This document shows positions 5,534 through 12,760 of a stretch of 12,784 nt of DNA, one piece after another. Below the pieces are notes generated by a model, which was given only the letters and a program-made list of their open reading frames with translations, did not search any database and was not told the origin of the DNA. Within the stretch, counting starts at the first letter, position 1. Each line of letters begins with the position of its first letter. The translations under genes were made by a program, and so were the position numbers. Location of the stretch: the NCBI GenBank assembly GCA_963640555.1, contig CAVHZB010000058.1, positions 1 to 12,784 of the forward strand, given 5' to 3'. This stretch comes from F23-B02 sp963640555. Its GTDB lineage: Bacteria; Bacillota; Clostridia; Oscillospirales; Oscillospiraceae.

Positions 5534-7549
5534 ATGCGGGCTTCAGGGCTTATAAAAAGCGCCGCGCTGCTGTTTCGCGGCTTCACCTTTGCCACTGCCG
5601 GTCAGTGGCTGTACCTTGACAGCATAAAAAAATACAAGAGAAAAAACAACATCGGCATGAGTGATAAGGACATTTTCTCGCTTCTGCCGTTTGACGCGAA
5701 GTTTGACAAGCTGTTCGGCGATATGCTGTCGATGCGCTATGCTCTCGACAGGCATTCTGAGCTTCTGCCCGAGCTTTACTACAGTCTGCTCACGCGCAAC
5801 GGCGAGCGCTTCGTGCTCCCGCTTGACGGCTCGTCCGAGCAGAGCATCGACGCCGTTATGCGGCTTATCCGCGATAAGGGAGAGGTGCTCGTGCGCAGTG
5901 CCTTAAGCTCCGTCAGGACAAGGGAACACATCTATGCCTTCCGAAGCGGCGAATATGCGATAGACGGCAAACCGGAAGCACCGGAGGCGGTGAGGGAAAG
6001 GCTCCTGAACGCGCCCGATGGAACGCTCATTGCCGAACGCACGGTCCCGACCTTTGCCCCCACCGTGCATATAGCGTTTTTAAACGGCGGCGACGGACCG
6101 GAGCTTCTGTTTTCCATGCTCACGCAGCCGCAGGAGGGCGTGCCGCAGAACTGGTACACTCAAAACCGCGAGATAAGCGCCGTTTCGGAGCATGGGGAAT
6201 ACGACGGCGGCGTTATCGCGGACTTTGACGGCATTACGGCGCAGCTTCGCGGCATCGCAGCCGAGTTTCCGGAGCTTGAGTATCTGAATTTTGCCCTGTA
6301 TCTTACCGAGGGCGGATTCAGGATCCACCGCGTCGATACCGGTGCCGACCTTACATATCTCGAGCATTTTAACGATAAAACGGCGGAGTTTATCCTCTCA
6401 AAGCGCCGCGCAAAGCCGAGGTTCGTCGGATTTAAACGGGCTCTCACGATCATCGACCGGTATATGTGGAGCCTCAGGGCCAAAAGGCACGGCTTCATGG
6501 ATTATATGTACCGCGGCTGGAAAAAGGCTCTGCGCGAGGACGATCGAGACAAATTCACAACGCGCGCCGAGAAAAAATGGGCGCACGAGCGCGGGTTTTT
6601 ATCCTACCGCATAAAGCAGTACGGGCTTACGGAGGAAAACTTCCGCAGCTTTCTCTCCGACCGGGACTACAAATGGCTCAGACCCCTCAACAACGACTAC
6701 CGCAAGCTGCTGTGGGACAAGGTGACGCTCAGATACTGTCTTGACAAATACCGCCGGTATCTGCCGGAGTATTACTACCACATCGTGCCGCGCAGCGGCA
6801 GGCAGCAGCTTCTGAAAATGCCCGACTGTCCGGAGAAATACGCCCGCAGCCTTGACGGGCTGCTGGCGCTCCTGCGCGATAAAAAGCTTCTTGCCATGAA
6901 GCCCACCGTCGGCTCGCACGGCATCGGCTTTTACAAGCTGCAATATGATGGGGAGCTTTATATGGTAAACGGCAAAGCGATGGACAAGGCGGCAATGCTT
7001 GCCTTCCTCTCGGGGCTCGATGATTACTATAATATTTCAGAGTACATCGTCATGCACCGCGACCTGCGCAAAATTTACAGCGAGGTCGCGTGCACGGTGC
7101 GCATTATGGTCATAAACCGCACCGGCTTTGATCCCGTTATCGAAAACGCGTACTTCCGCATCGGTACAAGGAGCACGGGCTTTACGGATAATATAGGCTC
7201 CGGCGGCGTTTTTGCCTATGTCGACGAAAAAACCGGCTTTTTCCATGATGCCGAGGTAATAAAGGAGCATATCATAACTCCCTGTCCCGTGCATCCCGAC
7301 ACCGGCACCGCCATAGAGGGCACTCTGCCGCACTGGAACGAGGTCGTGAGCGCCGTCACGGAGATATGCCGGTATATAAGTCCGCTTGAATATCTCGGCT
7401 TCGATGTCGTCATAACGGACACCGGCTTTAAGATACTGGAGATAAACACGCATCAGGACCTGCACCGCTATCCGACATATAACGGGAATGTTCACGCCTA
7501 TTTCATGCATAAGCTTGAGCTCAAGCGTCAAGGCAGAAGGCTCTGTTAA
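5534..7549 (+). CDS. Second tandem ATP-grasp protein, degenerate N-half plus intact C-half
   Basis: This 671-residue protein is a paralogue of the one transcribed divergently to its left. The ATG at 5534 follows GGAGG at 5524-5528. The C-terminal module (about 348-645) opens with KKWAHERGFLSYRIKQYGLT, nearly the same string as in the paralogue, and carries KPTVGSHGIGFYKL with Lys456, SEYIVMHRDLRKIY (502-515), HPDTGTAIEG (587-596) and TGFKILEIN with Glu636 and Asn638, so it should bind ATP and metal. The N-terminal module (about 44-276) keeps the frame but has Arg121 for the lysine, no glycine loop, and Arg266 and Asp268 for Glu and Asn. Residues 8-27 are mildly hydrophobic and might rest on the membrane; there is no clear signal peptide. 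Presumed role: ligation of an amino acid or similar group to a surface polymer or its precursor (inference from family and neighbours). Substrate unknown. Confidence 0.87.
   Translation: MRASGLIKSAALLFRGFTFATAGQWLYLDSIKKYKRKNNIGMSDKDIFSLLPFDAKFDKLFGDMLSMRYALDRHSELLPELYYSLLTRNGERFVLPLDGSSEQSIDAVMRLIRDKGEVLVRSALSSVRTREHIYAFRSGEYAIDGKPEAPEAVRERLLNAPDGTLIAERTVPTFAPTVHIAFLNGGDGPELLFSMLTQPQEGVPQNWYTQNREISAVSEHGEYDGGVIADFDGITAQLRGIAAEFPELEYLNFALYLTEGGFRIHRVDTGADLTYLEHFNDKTAEFILSKRRAKPRFVGFKRALTIIDRYMWSLRAKRHGFMDYMYRGWKKALREDDRDKFTTRAEKKWAHERGFLSYRIKQYGLTEENFRSFLSDRDYKWLRPLNNDYRKLLWDKVTLRYCLDKYRRYLPEYYYHIVPRSGRQQLLKMPDCPEKYARSLDGLLALLRDKKLLAMKPTVGSHGIGFYKLQYDGELYMVNGKAMDKAAMLAFLSGLDDYYNISEYIVMHRDLRKIYSEVACTVRIMVINRTGFDPVIENAYFRIGTRSTGFTDNIGSGGVFAYVDEKTGFFHDAEVIKEHIITPCPVHPDTGTAIEGTLPHWNEVVSAVTEICRYISPLEYLGFDVVITDTGFKILEINTHQDLHRYPTYNGNVHAYFMHKLELKRQGRRLC
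5663..6361 (+). other. Degenerate ATP-grasp module (residues about 44-276 of the rightward tandem protein)
   Basis: Anchors shared with the intact C-half are LDRHSELLPELYYSLLTRNG against LDKYRRYLPEYYYHIVPRSG, then LIRDKGEVLVRS against LLRDKKLLAMKP, and LEYLNFALYLTEGGFRI against LEYLGFDVVITDTGFKI. The catalytic positions differ: Lys456 is Arg121, Glu636 is Arg266, Asn638 is Asp268, and the HPDTG segment is not recognisable. It is shorter than the other degenerate half (about 233 against 299 residues), so it has decayed further. Confidence 0.7.
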
Positions 7550-7565
7550 TGTTAATATTTATGTG

Positions 7566-7594
7566 ATGACAAAACGGCGGATTAATCGTATAAT
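7566..7594 (+). promoter_or_regulatory. Promoter of the glycerophosphotransferase-like gene
   Basis: ATGACA (7566-7571) and a perfect TATAAT (7589-7594) with a 17-base spacer give 11 of 12 matches to consensus, the best-scoring rightward promoter in the window. The start would be near 7601, about 50 bases before the ATG at 7651. No terminator separates it from the gene ending at 7549, so read-through from upstream adds to it. Confidence 0.7.
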
Positions 7595-7639
7595 AGGCTG
7601 ATTTTAAATTTTAAGACGATTTGTGCCGATACATACACC

Positions 7640-7645
7640 GGAGGG
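7640..7645 (+). promoter_or_regulatory. Ribosome binding site fixing the start at 7651
   Basis: GGAGGG lies 5 bases before the ATG at 7651. An in-frame TTG at 7621 would place this site inside the coding region, so the ATG is preferred. Confidence 0.75.
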
Positions 7646-7650
7646 GCATT

Positions 7651-8862
7651 ATGAAAATAGCCATAACTCTGCTTCGCTGGGTCATGAACTTCATTTACTT
7701 TTTCCTGAAGCTCTTCCCCACCGACCGCAACAAGGTCATATTCCTCAGCCGCCAGTCGAACACCGTTACGGAGGATTTTGATTTCCTCGCCCGCCGGCTT
7801 GAGGAGCTCAAGCCCGATGTCAGAATAGTCATGATAACAAAGCGCATAGACAGGGGCATCGGCAATCTGCTCTCTTACTCGATAGCGACCCTGCGCAGCA
7901 TGTACCACCTCGCAACGGCACGCGTCTGCGTGCTCGACTCCTACTGGCCTGCGGTTTCGGTGCTGCATCACAAAAAGCAGCTCGCCGTTATCCAGATGTG
8001 GCACGCAATGGGCAAGATAAAAAAATCCGGCTACCAGTCGCTCGGCAAAAAATTCGGCAGAAGCGATATTATAGCGCGCCAGATGCGCATGCACCGCAAC
8101 TACGATGTCGTGATAGCCGGCGGCAGGGCGTTCAATCCGTTTTACTGCGCCTCGTTCGATATTGAGCCCGATATCCTCTACAATGTCGGCCTGCCGCGCA
8201 TGGATAAGCTGCGCGAGGGCGTCGAGGACGCCGAGCGCGAATTTTACGATATCTATCCCACCCTGCGCAAAAAGAAGATAGTGCTTTACGCGCCGACCTT
8301 CCGCAAGGGTCAGGCGCTCGATCCCAAGGAGCTTGTGGATGCGTTCCACTTCGACGGAAGTCAGGTGCTTATAATAAAGCGCCACCCCAATCAGCTTCTC
8401 GTTGTGGATAACCTTGCGCCCGCGCTCACCTGTCCGGGCATACCGACTTCGATGATACTGTCGGTGTGCGACTGTGTTATAACCGACTATTCCGCGATAA
8501 CGATAGAGGCGGCGCTGCTCGGCAAGCCCGTATATTTTTACCTGTTTGACTACGAGGACTACCTTGACCACAACGGGCTCAATGTAAAGCTCTTTGACGA
8601 ATTTCCCGACTGCATATTCCGCGATCCGGAAAAGCTCGCCGACGCTATAGACAGCGGCGAATACGACATGGATAACTACCGGCGCTTCTGCCGCAAGTAT
8701 CTGCCCGATCAGAACGGCAGAGCCACCGACAAGATCGCCGGACTTATAATCGACTGCATGGAGAGAGATAAACATGATGCGATTTCTGAGCATATTGCTC
8801 GCCAAAATCAAATTGATGGTACTGTGGATAGTGAGGATACTGTTTGCGCCCAATCACTTTAA
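7651..8862 (+). CDS. CDP-glycerol glycerophosphotransferase family protein (TagB/TagF-like)
   Basis: This 403-residue enzyme should transfer glycerol phosphate, or a related alditol phosphate, from its CDP-linked donor onto a lipid-linked acceptor or growing teichoic-acid chain at the inner membrane face. The first 23 residues are hydrophobic and basic, fitting peripheral membrane attachment as in TagB/TagF. Family motifs are QMWHAMGKIKKSGY (115-128) with His118, GLPRMDKL (180-187), YAPTFR (213-218), KRHP (243-246) with the second catalytic-type His245, and VITDYSAITIEAALLGKP (276-293). These are complete, and the size fits a single-domain member. The end is odd: the last 30 or so residues overlap the next gene by 89 bases and look unrelated to the family, perhaps a lost stop (see findings). 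Whether it primes or polymerises, and whether the donor is CDP-glycerol or CDP-ribitol, cannot be read from the sequence. Confidence 0.92.
   Translation: MKIAITLLRWVMNFIYFFLKLFPTDRNKVIFLSRQSNTVTEDFDFLARRLEELKPDVRIVMITKRIDRGIGNLLSYSIATLRSMYHLATARVCVLDSYWPAVSVLHHKKQLAVIQMWHAMGKIKKSGYQSLGKKFGRSDIIARQMRMHRNYDVVIAGGRAFNPFYCASFDIEPDILYNVGLPRMDKLREGVEDAEREFYDIYPTLRKKKIVLYAPTFRKGQALDPKELVDAFHFDGSQVLIIKRHPNQLLVVDNLAPALTCPGIPTSMILSVCDCVITDYSAITIEAALLGKPVYFYLFDYEDYLDHNGLNVKLFDEFPDCIFRDPEKLADAIDSGEYDMDNYRRFCRKYLPDQNGRATDKIAGLIIDCMERDKHDAISEHIARQNQIDGTVDSEDTVCAQSL
8760..8765 (+). promoter_or_regulatory. Ribosome binding site of the single ATP-grasp gene, inside the preceding gene
   Basis: GGAGAG at 8760-8765 lies 8 bases before ATGATG at 8774-8779. 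It is the reason for placing the start within the 3' end of the glycerophosphotransferase-like gene rather than at a later Met such as the ATG at 8816. Confidence 0.6.
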
Positions 8863-9823
8863 GCTCCCGCTCCACACAAGGCTTTATTACTGCATTTTCG
8901 GCGGCTACATGGTCGATCAGGCCGCTATGTACGACTTTAAGCACAACGACAAAAAGCAGTATCTTTCCGAGTTTGACTGGTACCGCTCGCGGCGCATAAA
9001 CGACCCGTACAGCGAAATGCTCAACAATAAGGTCGTTTTCACACAGATAGTGGAGCGCTACTGCAAAACGCCGGAGATATACTGCGTCAAGAAGGATAAG
9101 CGCCTAGCCGGAATGAACGGCAGAGCCATAAACGGCTATGACGATCTGATATCGCTTCTGCACGAGACCGGTGCCTTCGTGGTAAAGCCCGTGCGCGCGG
9201 GCAAGGGCAAGGGCGTCTATATCGTGAAATACAACGGCCACGGCATCATCCTAAACGACGAGCCGCACACGGAGGCTGAGCTTAAGGCGCGGCTTGAGCA
9301 CGATAACGAGTGGCTCATCTGCGCCTATGCGCATCAGGCGGAATACCTCAACAGGATATATGCAAATTCCGCAAACACTCTGCGCATGATAGTCCTGCGC
9401 TCAGCCGATACGAAGGAGCTTGAGCTGTGCTTTGCCGTTCAGCGCATAGGCGCCGCATGGACGGGCGCCGTCGATAACGGAAGCCGCGGGGGGCTCGTTG
9501 CCAATGTTGATATCGCATCGGGCAAAATGAGCCATGCGCGCACGCTGCACAACCTCACCGTTTACGAAACGCATCCCGACACCGGCGCGCCCATAGAGGG
9601 CGTGACCGTCCCCAATTGGGAGGAGATAAAGACCGGAGTTCTGGACGCAAGCCGCAATTTCCCCTATCTCGACATAATCGCGTGGGACATACTTCCCACC
9701 GACGACGGCTTCACCGTCATAGAGGCAAACACCTCCTCGGGGGTCAACATCATTCAGCTCTGGGGACCCCAGCGCTACGGCAGACTGGGCGAATTTTATC
9801 GAGAGCACGGGATAATTAAATGA
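8774..9823 (+). CDS. Single-module sugar-transfer-associated ATP-grasp protein
   Basis: A 349-residue protein with one complete ATP-grasp module. A hydrophobic, basic N-terminus (4-25) may attach it to the membrane. The module shows VVKPVRAGKGKGVYIV (136-151) with Lys138 and the nucleotide loop, YLNRIYANSANTLRMI (191-206), HPDTGAPIEG (267-276) with VPNWEEI (279-285), and DDGFTVIEANTSSG (310-323) with metal ligands Glu317 and Asn319. It should activate a carboxylate as acyl phosphate and couple it to an amine or other nucleophile. It is the minimal form of the module that is doubled in the two larger paralogues. Its start overlaps the glycerophosphotransferase-like gene by 89 bases, and its stop overlaps the next gene in ATGA, so all three are probably translated together. 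A role in decorating the same polymer is inferred from this coupling; substrates are unknown. Confidence 0.92.
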   Translation: MMRFLSILLAKIKLMVLWIVRILFAPNHFKLPLHTRLYYCIFGGYMVDQAAMYDFKHNDKKQYLSEFDWYRSRRINDPYSEMLNNKVVFTQIVERYCKTPEIYCVKKDKRLAGMNGRAINGYDDLISLLHETGAFVVKPVRAGKGKGVYIVKYNGHGIILNDEPHTEAELKARLEHDNEWLICAYAHQAEYLNRIYANSANTLRMIVLRSADTKELELCFAVQRIGAAWTGAVDNGSRGGLVANVDIASGKMSHARTLHNLTVYETHPDTGAPIEGVTVPNWEEIKTGVLDASRNFPYLDIIAWDILPTDDGFTVIEANTSSGVNIIQLWGPQRYGRLGEFYREHGIIK

Positions 9824-10416
9824 AGTATGTCATAATGGCCGACGGCAAGGGCAGCCGGTGGAACAATTTCATGGGGCACTCCAAGCACTGTATACGCATT
9901 GAGGGTGAAACTCTGCTTGAGCGCACCGTTCGTCTCGTGCACAGATACGACAGCTCGGCCGAGGTCATGATCACCTCACACGATGCCGCACTTTCGGTGG
10001 ACGGCGCCGAGCGCTATGAGCCGAAAAACAATGTGCTGGAGATAGACCGCTTCACCGCCGAGCTCATAGAAGGCGATATGTGCTTTCTCTACGGCGATGT
10101 TCTCTACTCCGAGCAGGCGATGGAAACGATAGTATCCCGCCGCGGTATTTCTCCCGTGCTGTTTTTCGGAAGCCGGGACAGCATATGCGCGGTGCTCATC
10201 AAGGACGGAGCCCTGTTTAAAAGCCTTTACCTTGAGGTGCGCAGGCGCTATGTCGGGGGCGAGATATCAGAGTGCAAGGGCTGGCAGGTGTATCACCTGT
10301 ATGCCGGTCTCCCGCTCATGGGCAGGGATATAGGTCCGGACTATGTCGTGCTCGACAGCTTCACCCGTGACTTCAATTCACCCGAGGACTACCTCGGCTT
10401 TGCGTTAAAAAAATAA
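9820..10416 (+). CDS. Small MobA/LicC-like nucleotidyltransferase
   Basis: This 198-residue cytoplasmic protein has the GT-A fold signature of NTP:sugar-phosphate or NTP:alditol/choline-phosphate nucleotidyltransferases. MADGKGSRW (6-14) is the nucleotide loop, in which A-D-G replaces the commoner A-A-G; Lys22 in SKH is the usual phosphate-binding lysine; YGDVLYS (91-97) carries the metal-binding Asp93; and DFNSPEDYLGF (184-194) fits the closing motif with the second acidic residue. It starts within the ATGA overlap with the ATP-grasp gene, so translation is coupled. The likely job is to make a CDP- or UDP-activated building block for the neighbouring polymer enzymes. It is not a TagD-type glycerol-phosphate cytidylyltransferase, whose HxGH motif is absent. 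The length is short for a sugar-1-phosphate uridylyltransferase and fits LicC- or MobA-sized enzymes. Substrate unknown. Confidence 0.85.
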   Translation: MKYVIMADGKGSRWNNFMGHSKHCIRIEGETLLERTVRLVHRYDSSAEVMITSHDAALSVDGAERYEPKNNVLEIDRFTAELIEGDMCFLYGDVLYSEQAMETIVSRRGISPVLFFGSRDSICAVLIKDGALFKSLYLEVRRRYVGGEISECKGWQVYHLYAGLPLMGRDIGPDYVVLDSFTRDFNSPEDYLGFALKK

Positions 10417-10433
10417 TATGGAATTATGCATGG

Positions 10434-10490
10434 GACTGTGCTATAATGACATGATTGTATTCAATTGTGTCATTGTGCACGGTCTTTTTT
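10434..10490 (+). terminator. Long hairpin terminator after the nucleotidyltransferase gene
   Basis: Bases 10434-10457 can pair with 10462-10484 around the loop TATT, giving 23 pairs with one bulged C (10441) and five G-U pairs, followed at once by TTTTTT (10485-10490). The core 10442-10457 with 10462-10477 has no mismatch. It should end transcripts from the 5534-10416 unit. The left arm contains the TATAAT of the exporter promoter, so a transcript started there lacks most of that arm and cannot form the full hairpin. The stem is only moderately GC-rich, so termination may be partial. Confidence 0.65.
10437..10447 (+). promoter_or_regulatory. Extended -10 promoter of the exporter operon
   Basis: TGTGCTATAAT includes a perfect TATAAT (10442-10447) preceded by the TGn extension (10439-10441), which can replace a good -35 box. 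None is evident 17 bases upstream, where the sequence is TGGAAT. The start would be near 10454, giving a leader of about 55 bases, with AAGGAG at 10491-10496 before the ATG at 10509. It lies inside the left arm of the upstream terminator hairpin. Confidence 0.6.
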
Positions 10491-10508
10491 AAGGAGAGCT
10501 TTTAACCT

Positions 10509-11279
10509 ATGACTTCGGACAAGACGACCAATAAGGGCTTTCTTCTTGCTGAGCTTATAAGGCGGGATTTCATAAAAAAGTATAAGCGCACCACCTTCGG
10601 AATACTGTGGAGCGCTCTTTCACCGCTGTTTCTGCTGCTGACCATGGATGTGGTCTTCGGCACATTTTTCGGACGCAATATGCCGCACTACACGATATAC
10701 CTGTTCTGCGGTCTGCTGCTTTTCAACTACTTCTCCTCCGCAACCCGCGGCTCGATGAAGGTTTTGTATGACAATGCGCCGATATTCAGCAAGGTCCCCG
10801 TTCCAAAGCACTATTTTCTTATATCGCAAAGCGTTGCTCAGGCGATAGACTTTTTTGTTTCGCTGCTGGTATTTTTCATTTTCGTTGCGGTTGACGGCAT
10901 TGAATTTCACTGGCGGTTCCTGTATCTGCTCTATCCCATGGTGTGCCTTTATTTCATAAATTTCGGCATAGGGATGTTTTTGAGTACGGTGTACATATTC
11001 TTTCGCGACGTAAACTACCTTTGGCCTGTTATTACAAGGATCATAATGTACGCCTCCGCGATATTTTATGATGTTTCCATCCTGCCCGGCATAATGCGCA
11101 GGCTTTTGAACTGCAACCCGCTGTATATGTGCGTTGATTACTTCCGCCAGCTTATAATCCATTCAACGGTGCCGTCTGTGTCCATGCACCTTGTTCTCTT
11201 TGCAATGGCTGCCTTCTGCGCATTTATCGGCTGGTTCACCTACCGCATCGCGCGCGACAAGATCGCGCTGTATGTGTAA
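10509..11279 (+). CDS. ABC-2 type polysaccharide/teichoic acid export permease (TagG-like)
   Basis: This 256-residue inner-membrane protein has about six membrane segments (near 32-54, 61-79, 103-128, 136-164, 172-190 and 227-246). It carries the marks of the TagG/KpsM/Wzm group: the N-terminal amphipathic stretch RRDFIKKYKRTTFGILWSAL (18-37), SKVPVPKHYF (94-103), IFFRDVNYLWPVI (163-175) and NPLYMCVDYFRQLI (203-216). Such permeases pair with an ATPase and move finished lipid-linked polymer across the membrane. It is followed after 12 bases by the matching ATPase, and an AAGGAG lies 12 bases upstream of the ATG at 10509. It has its own promoter, separated from the biosynthetic genes by a terminator. 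The length is typical. The exported polymer is inferred to be the product of the upstream TagF-like enzyme. Confidence 0.94.
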   Translation: MTSDKTTNKGFLLAELIRRDFIKKYKRTTFGILWSALSPLFLLLTMDVVFGTFFGRNMPHYTIYLFCGLLLFNYFSSATRGSMKVLYDNAPIFSKVPVPKHYFLISQSVAQAIDFFVSLLVFFIFVAVDGIEFHWRFLYLLYPMVCLYFINFGIGMFLSTVYIFFRDVNYLWPVITRIIMYASAIFYDVSILPGIMRRLLNCNPLYMCVDYFRQLIIHSTVPSVSMHLVLFAMAAFCAFIGWFTYRIARDKIALYV

Positions 11280-11291
11280 GGAGGCGGCAAT

Positions 11292-12740
11292 ATGGACGAG
11301 AATAAGGTTCTTGTGCTTGACGATGTTTCGGTGCGCTACCGCAAGCAGGATTCGCGCTCGACCTCGGATATCGTAAAGCGTATACTCGGAAAAAGCCCCC
11401 GCTCAAACGAGTTCTGGGCGCTGAAAAATGTATCCTTTTCGCTTGAAAAGGGCGATATGCTCGGCGTTGTCGGCAAAAACGGTGCCGGCAAATCGACAAT
11501 GATGAAGGCCATCAGCGGAACGCTCACGCCTGCATCGGGTACCATAGAGAAAAAGGGGCGTATATGCGCACTGCTCGAGCTCGGCACCGGCTTTGACCGT
11601 GAAATGACGGTGCGCGAGAATGTTTATCTCCGCGGCGCATTCATGGGCTATTCGAGGGAGTTTATCGACTCGAAATACGACGAGATAATCGACTTTGCCG
11701 ATATGCGTGAGTTCCAGAACAGCCCGTTCAGGACACTCTCGAGCGGCATGAAGAGCCGTATCGCATTCGCCATAGCGAGCATGGTCGAGCCCGATATAAT
11801 CATCCTCGACGAGATATTCGCCGTCGGCGACGGTGATTTCCGGAAGCGCAGCCAGCAGAAGATGCAGAGCATCATCGACTCCGGCGACACTACGGCGCTC
11901 ATGGTCTCACATTCGCTGCAAACGGTGAGGAGCCAGTGCAACAAGGTGCTGTGGCTCGACAAGGGCCGCATGGTCATGTTCGGGGATCCAGGCGAGGTGT
12001 GCGACGCTTACGCCGAGTATCTCAATACCGGAAAGCTCCCGCAGACGGATTCGCTCAAGAAAACACAGGAAAACCCCCGCAACAAGCTCAGAAAAACCAC
12101 CGGTAAGGTCGTTGCCGAGGTACTCGTATATTTCATGCTCATTCTGGCTGCCGTGCTCGGCTGCTTCGTCTGGGCGCAGTATGACCTGCTCAAATCATAC
12201 TTCTATGCACAGAACATGACTCCCGAACAGATACTGAAGGCTGCCAGAAGCTATCACAGCGAGATAGACGAGCTTCTCGATGTTGACACCTCGCGCTGGG
12301 ATTACGGTATTTTCGAAGAAGGCGCTCAGCGGATAATAGACGAGGAGGCGACCTACACCGACATCGCCAAGGAGGTCCTGCTTCAGGCGGGCGACCTGAG
12401 CCGCCGGCAGTATAAGAAGGCTCTTGCCGCCGCGGAGATCGAGGCGATAAAATACACCCACACGGCGCGGCTGGACGCGCTCGTCGATCAGATGCGCAGG
12501 GAGTTTGACGCGCAGCCCGAGGGAAAATACCGCAGTCTCATGGTGTACGCCTACACCAATTGCGACAGATTCTACGATCTCGAGGAGGCGTGCGAGAACG
12601 ATATGCAAGAGGTCATTGAGGAGATCCGCGCATTCCAGCGCAAGGCCGGTGAGCCGGAGGAGCTTGCCGATCATGTATGGAATGCATACAAATCCGAGAA
12701 GACCTACCTACTCTCCTTCTACTGCATAAAATTAAGATGA
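11292..12740 (+). CDS. Polysaccharide/teichoic acid export ABC ATPase with membrane-anchored C-terminal domain (TagH-like)
   Basis: This 482-residue protein powers export by the permease encoded just upstream. The ATPase domain (1-245) has Walker A GKNGAGKST (61-69), signature LSSGM (149-153), Walker B IIILDE (169-174) and switch His207 in SHS, with the LLELGTGFDREMTVREN block (94-110) typical of the TagH/KpsT/Wzt branch. A single hydrophobic segment (273-296) and about 185 further residues (297-482) should lie outside the membrane. Bacillus TagH also has a membrane anchor plus an outside part, but this tail shows no recognisable SH3 or carbohydrate-binding motif. It is helical and rich in Glu, Ala and Arg, ending in FYCIKLR. 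AAGGAGG at 11279-11285 precedes the ATG. A 9-bp hairpin starts 24 bases after the stop. Confidence 0.94.
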   Translation: MDENKVLVLDDVSVRYRKQDSRSTSDIVKRILGKSPRSNEFWALKNVSFSLEKGDMLGVVGKNGAGKSTMMKAISGTLTPASGTIEKKGRICALLELGTGFDREMTVRENVYLRGAFMGYSREFIDSKYDEIIDFADMREFQNSPFRTLSSGMKSRIAFAIASMVEPDIIILDEIFAVGDGDFRKRSQQKMQSIIDSGDTTALMVSHSLQTVRSQCNKVLWLDKGRMVMFGDPGEVCDAYAEYLNTGKLPQTDSLKKTQENPRNKLRKTTGKVVAEVLVYFMLILAAVLGCFVWAQYDLLKSYFYAQNMTPEQILKAARSYHSEIDELLDVDTSRWDYGIFEEGAQRIIDEEATYTDIAKEVLLQAGDLSRRQYKKALAAAEIEAIKYTHTARLDALVDQMRREFDAQPEGKYRSLMVYAYTNCDRFYDLEEACENDMQEVIEEIRAFQRKAGEPEELADHVWNAYKSEKTYLLSFYCIKLR

Positions 12741-12760
12741 TAAAATATAATGTATTTCGT

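Noticed and set aside
7584..7621. Six-base inverted repeat AATCGT / ACGATT around the promoter at 7566-7594
   Set aside because: Short arms with 26 bases between them and mismatched flanks; could easily be chance.
7582..8853. Leftward 423-codon open frame
   Set aside because: Antisense to the glycerophosphotransferase-like gene, which has all its motifs; no ribosome site or recognisable protein.
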